Below are positions 27,165-29,356 of a DNA stretch of 29,356 bases, piece by piece. Position numbers and translations under genes: made by a program. The notes beneath the pieces are model-generated. The model searched no databases. It had not been told where the DNA came from and saw only the letters and a list, made by a program, of their open reading frames with translations. The DNA comes from Trichomonas tenax. Taxonomy: Eukaryota; Parabasalia; Trichomonadida; Trichomonadidae. Position 1 is the stretch's first letter. Every line of letters begins with the position of its first letter. The DNA is taken from contig JALKBU010000646.1 of assembly GCA_023091735.1 (NCBI GenBank), positions 1 to 29,356 on the forward strand, in the 5' to 3' direction.

Positions 27165-27446
27165 ATGCAAGAAAGCACAATGAAGGCGTCTGTTTTAATG
27201 ATGGGACGATTCGATGTCGGAAAGACAACGATCACAATGCGTCTTAATGGGGAAATGTCTGCGACAATTCCAACACAACGTCAGCAGGATGTTCATGGGA
27301 CAGAAACTCGCAATGGGCAAACAGTGAAGATATCGTACAGAGACATACCAGGAAAAATTGGTTTGTCGGATGTTATTTCTTTGACTTTTAGAGGAGTGAA
27401 TGTTTTTTGCCTAGTTTTCGCACTCAATAGACCCATGTGCATATAA
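27165..27446 (+). pseudogene. Ras-like small GTPase, truncated at about residue 90
   Basis: The frame starts ATG 27165, or more likely ATG 27180 (MKASVLMMGRFDVGKTTITM). The P-loop GRFDVGKT and a switch-II-like RDIPGKIG (in place of DTAGQE) are visible, then FRGVNVFCLVFALN, the strand before the NKxD motif. The coding sequence ends in NRPMCI-stop, and those last codons are the first unit of the ATGTGCATATA repeat. NKxD, SAK and a prenylation Cys are absent, and no continuation was found beyond the repeat. It is a broken GTPase gene; a working truncated product is unlikely. Confidence 0.75.
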
Positions 27447-27645
27447 TTTTTTGGTTTGCAACTAGGTGACCTATATGCATTTCCGGCCTCCATATGCATA
27501 TAGGTTTTATATGCATATAGGATTTCATATGCACACAGAATTCTATATGCATATAGGTTTCCATATGCATATGTAAAATTCATATGCATATAAGGCACAT
27601 AATTGCATATTGCGTTGTTTTATGCATATATTTGTTCTATGTGCT
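27434..27645. repeat. About 18-bp-period CATATGCATATAGG repeat
   Basis: Units centred on ATATGCATATA recur at about 27472, 27490, 27508, 27526, 27543, 27561 and 27581, with weaker ones at 27434, 27603, 27621 and 27637. Spacing is 17-20 bp. Each unit is itself nearly palindromic (CATATGCATATG). On the minus strand the 18-bp period encodes a hexapeptide-like repeat (LYAYRI, LYAYKT), probably by chance. Confidence 0.85.
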
Positions 27646-28167
27646 ATTTGTAAATTCAGTAATAGATATTTCTCATATTAAAAAATAGAGGATATTTCAT
27701 ATTTAATGGTTATGGCTTTCAGGTTTTCAAGAGCAAAAAAAGAGGAAAAAAGTTCTAGCATAAAAAATGCAATATTCGCAGAATTAAATGATATTTTTAT
27801 GTAGTTCTCCAATAAATAATTACAATAATGATATTTAGTATTTATTTAATTACAATAAAAATACTTTGAAATAAATAATAAAAGAAGTGAAATGGCATCC
27901 TACAGTTACAAATTGGTATTAATTTAAATTTAATTTAATTGAATATATGATTGATTAGATATGTGTGATTTGATGACATAAACGAAATTATTTGCTGATA
28001 TAATTTGTTACCCTCTTAACCTTATTTTTATAAATCCCGCTCGGACCAATAAAAATCTTCATATCTTTGAATTGATTTATACTAATACTTTTAAACAATG
28101 ATATAGTCAATAGCAACTTAGAACTGAATATTAATATTCATTTAGTTAGACGTGTTTCCCATTAAAA
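27646..28167. other. Very AT-rich spacer, no gene seen
   Basis: Low-complexity AT sequence including runs such as TTAATTTAAATTTAATTTAATT (about 27920). No gene or RNA was recognised. Confidence 0.5.
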
Positions 28168-28211
28168 GGATTCCTGGATATTCCGAAAAATTTCAATTTG
28201 TTAAAAATAAA

Positions 28212-28300
28212 TGCCAAAAATTCTGCTGTTCCTCAAGTATGCGGGATCACTCCAATATGGAACAACTCCACATGCTTGAGCAGCAACATAATTTTTGGCA
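28212..28300. repeat. Hairpin A (inverted repeat)
   Basis: TGCCAAAAATT...CTGCTG..CTCAAG on the left pairs with CTTGAGCAGCA...AATTTTTGGCA on the right, with some mismatches and a loop holding CCAATATGGAACAAC. The loop and right arm are shared with hairpin D. Confidence 0.8.
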
Positions 28301-28330
28301 TCAATACTCTAGTGATATTCTGAGAGGTGT

Positions 28331-28425
28331 TTTTAGCTGAAATCTCAATGCTGCTCCATCATACAGGGTTGATACATGATGGGCTTGCCCCATATGATGG
28401 AGCAGCACTGTGATTTCAGCTAAAA
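28331..28425. repeat. Hairpin B (inverted repeat, 32-bp arms)
   Basis: The arms 28331-28362 and 28394-28425 match in inverted orientation at 30 of 32 positions (TTTTAGCTGAAATC... against ...GATTTCAGCTAAAA), around a loop of about 31 bases. Confidence 0.85.
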
Positions 28426-28453
28426 AGAAAAATAAAAGTGCAGATAATTTGAG

Positions 28454-28563
28454 ATTCTGGACTTTTTCAAAATATCCAGGAATGCTAGTGTTAGACCCAC
28501 TACCCATCAATAGGCAGTCATTCTAGCACCAGTATTCCTGGATATTTTGAAATAGTCCAGAAT
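28454..28563. repeat. Hairpin C (inverted repeat, about 37-bp arms)
   Basis: ATTCTGGACT...ATCCAGGAATGCTAG pairs with CTAGCACCAGTATTCCTGGAT...AGTCCAGAAT with few mismatches and a small insertion. The loop is about 32 bases (28491-28522). Confidence 0.8.
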
Positions 28564-28597
28564 CATCTAAAATTAACTCTTTTTTAAGCAAATACAA

Positions 28598-28678
28598 AAA
28601 AACTCTGCTGCTGCTCAAGCATCTGTGATCATTCCAATATGGAACAACCCCACATGCTTGAGCAGCAGCAGAGTTTTT
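28598..28678. repeat. Hairpin D (perfect 25-bp inverted repeat)
   Basis: 28598-28622 is the exact reverse complement of 28654-28678 (the right arm starts ATGCTTGAGCAGCAGCAG), with a 31-base loop. The loop is homologous to the loop of hairpin A. Confidence 0.9.
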
Positions 28679-28831
28679 GGCATCAACATGTTCCTTTCAT
28701 TTTTTTTTTTTGATATTTTTAAATACCGAATTACTTGGGAGTCTTTTTCAAGCACCACAGTATTTAATTAAAAGTAACATTTGATTTTCCACAAAATGAA
28801 TATTTTTTTTGTTTAGGCATTCAAAAGTAAT

Positions 28832-28844
28832 TTCATCTCATTAG
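28832..28844 (+). promoter_or_regulatory. Inr of the 3'-edge gene
   Basis: TTCATCTCATTAG lies directly before the ATG pair at 28845/28848. It carries the TCATTA core of the extended trichomonad initiator and would give a 5' UTR of about 10 bases. Confidence 0.5.
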
Positions 28845-29356
28845 ATGATGCAAGTTGAATATAAGGAAATAGATAGCAAAACTCCAAATACAGTTATAAA
28901 CTCGCGCATGCAATTCATAATAGATGCTATACATCGATTACATCAAGAAGAATTATATGATGTGGAAATCATTGATTATTTCAATTCTCTAAATGAAATA
29001 ATTGCAAAAATTGAAAATGCACACCTACAGGAATTAGGTCTGAAAGAGCTTTGCAGCGATTTGTTTTCCAAACTTTATATTAAAAGATTGCAATATCAAA
29101 GCACGTTGCATGCGATTTTATTGGTTATATGCAAGCTAATTTCGATTTCAGATTTGAATACAGTCTATTTTCATGAGTTAGATATCATAACTCCTGCAAT
29201 TGAATTATTTAGTTCATCTGAAGACGAAATGAAACATGCAGGTTTGCAAATATTCCTAGCTTTTTCAAATACATCTTATTTTAATGTTAATGCATTCATT
29301 GAAATTATCCAGCAACAATTAGCAAATGTTTACTCAAGTGAAGTGCATTTATCTAT
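28845..29356 (+). CDS. ARM/HEAT-like helical protein, 5' part (cut by window end)
   Basis: An open frame of 170 complete codons runs from ATG 28845 (a second ATG at 28848) to the window edge without a stop. It is all helical: LHQEELYDVEIIDYFNSL, then LKELCSDLFSKLYIKRL, LHAILLVICKLISI and MKHAGLQIFLAFSN. The last block looks like an ARM/HEAT repeat. There is no signal peptide. The Inr immediately upstream and the undamaged frame suggest a real gene, in contrast to the remnants before it. No specific family was recognised. Confidence 0.7.
   Translation, partial: MMQVEYKEIDSKTPNTVINSRMQFIIDAIHRLHQEELYDVEIIDYFNSLNEIIAKIENAHLQELGLKELCSDLFSKLYIKRLQYQSTLHAILLVICKLISISDLNTVYFHELDIITPAIELFSSSEDEMKHAGLQIFLAFSNTSYFNVNAFIEIIQQQLANVYSSEVHLS

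Larger units (their letters stand above)
28168..28690. repeat. Direct repeat of about 130-160 bp containing hairpins A and D
   Basis: ATTCCTGGATATT...GAAA at about 28169 and again at 28533, each followed by a CTGCTG...CAATATGGAACAAC.CCACATGCTTGAGCAGCA block and TTTTTGGCATCAA. The two units flank hairpins B and C. The unit boundaries are approximate. Confidence 0.65.

Noticed and set aside
27293..27598. 101-codon minus-strand frame with LYAY repeats as a gene
   Set aside because: It is formed by the 18-bp palindromic repeat plus the antisense of the GTPase remnant; no start context.

Overview
The window looks like nuclear DNA of a trichomonad (Parabasalia, in the Trichomonas/Tritrichomonas range). 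Reasons: it is AT-rich; the genes are long, intronless and often carry upstream start-site motifs of the trichomonad Inr type (TCAYTWY-like) only a few bases before the ATG; two stop codons run straight into a TAAA signal; and it holds families typical of this group (trichomonad papain-type cysteine protease, Gly-rich/Cys-rich/Thr-Pro-rich type I surface protein, many alpha-solenoid proteins). Species cannot be fixed from the sequence alone.

Region 1 (1-20 kb) is mostly core gene space. A membrane-anchored metallophosphoesterase (400-1752, +) converges on a dead papain-family cysteine protease (1797-2708, -; three in-frame stops and a lost catalytic Cys). Then follow four intact minus-strand genes: a HEAT-repeat protein (3218-4513), a DENN-like protein (6300-7529), a large TOR-type PIK-related kinase (8822-15307, 2161 aa) and a 1428-aa alpha-solenoid whose C-terminus resembles spastizin/ZFYVE26 (15739-20025). 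A 363-bp foldback/MITE-like element with roughly 105-bp inverted ends lies at 5625-5987.

Region 2 (20-28.7 kb) is a repeat-rich gene graveyard. It starts with a cluster of eight degenerate TTTTACATGACAT motifs. Next is a surface-protein gene (20678-22552, -) whose cytoplasmic tail appears cut short by a TAA, because its reading frame continues with a conserved tail that is duplicated in a second, more decayed copy at about 23170-23431. Plus-strand remnants follow: a surface ectodomain (23999-25006), an unidentified fragment (25599-26109), the C-terminal part of an SNF2/CHD/ISWI-type remodeller (about 26030-26891), and a Ras-like GTPase (27165-27446) that stops exactly where an 18-bp-period ATATGCATATA repeat begins. 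A cluster of four long hairpins (28212-28678), partly built from a direct repeat, closes the region.

Region 3 (28845 to the end) starts a new intact-looking plus-strand gene with a good Inr, an ARM/HEAT-like protein cut by the window edge.

The TOR kinase, the spastizin-like protein and the DENN-like protein would all fit endolysosomal and nutrient-control biology. Whether their adjacency means anything is unknown. The items most worth checking are the hairpin cluster, the foldback element, the truncated and duplicated surface-protein tail, the FRB residues of the TOR-like kinase, and the missing ATG of the spastizin-like gene.
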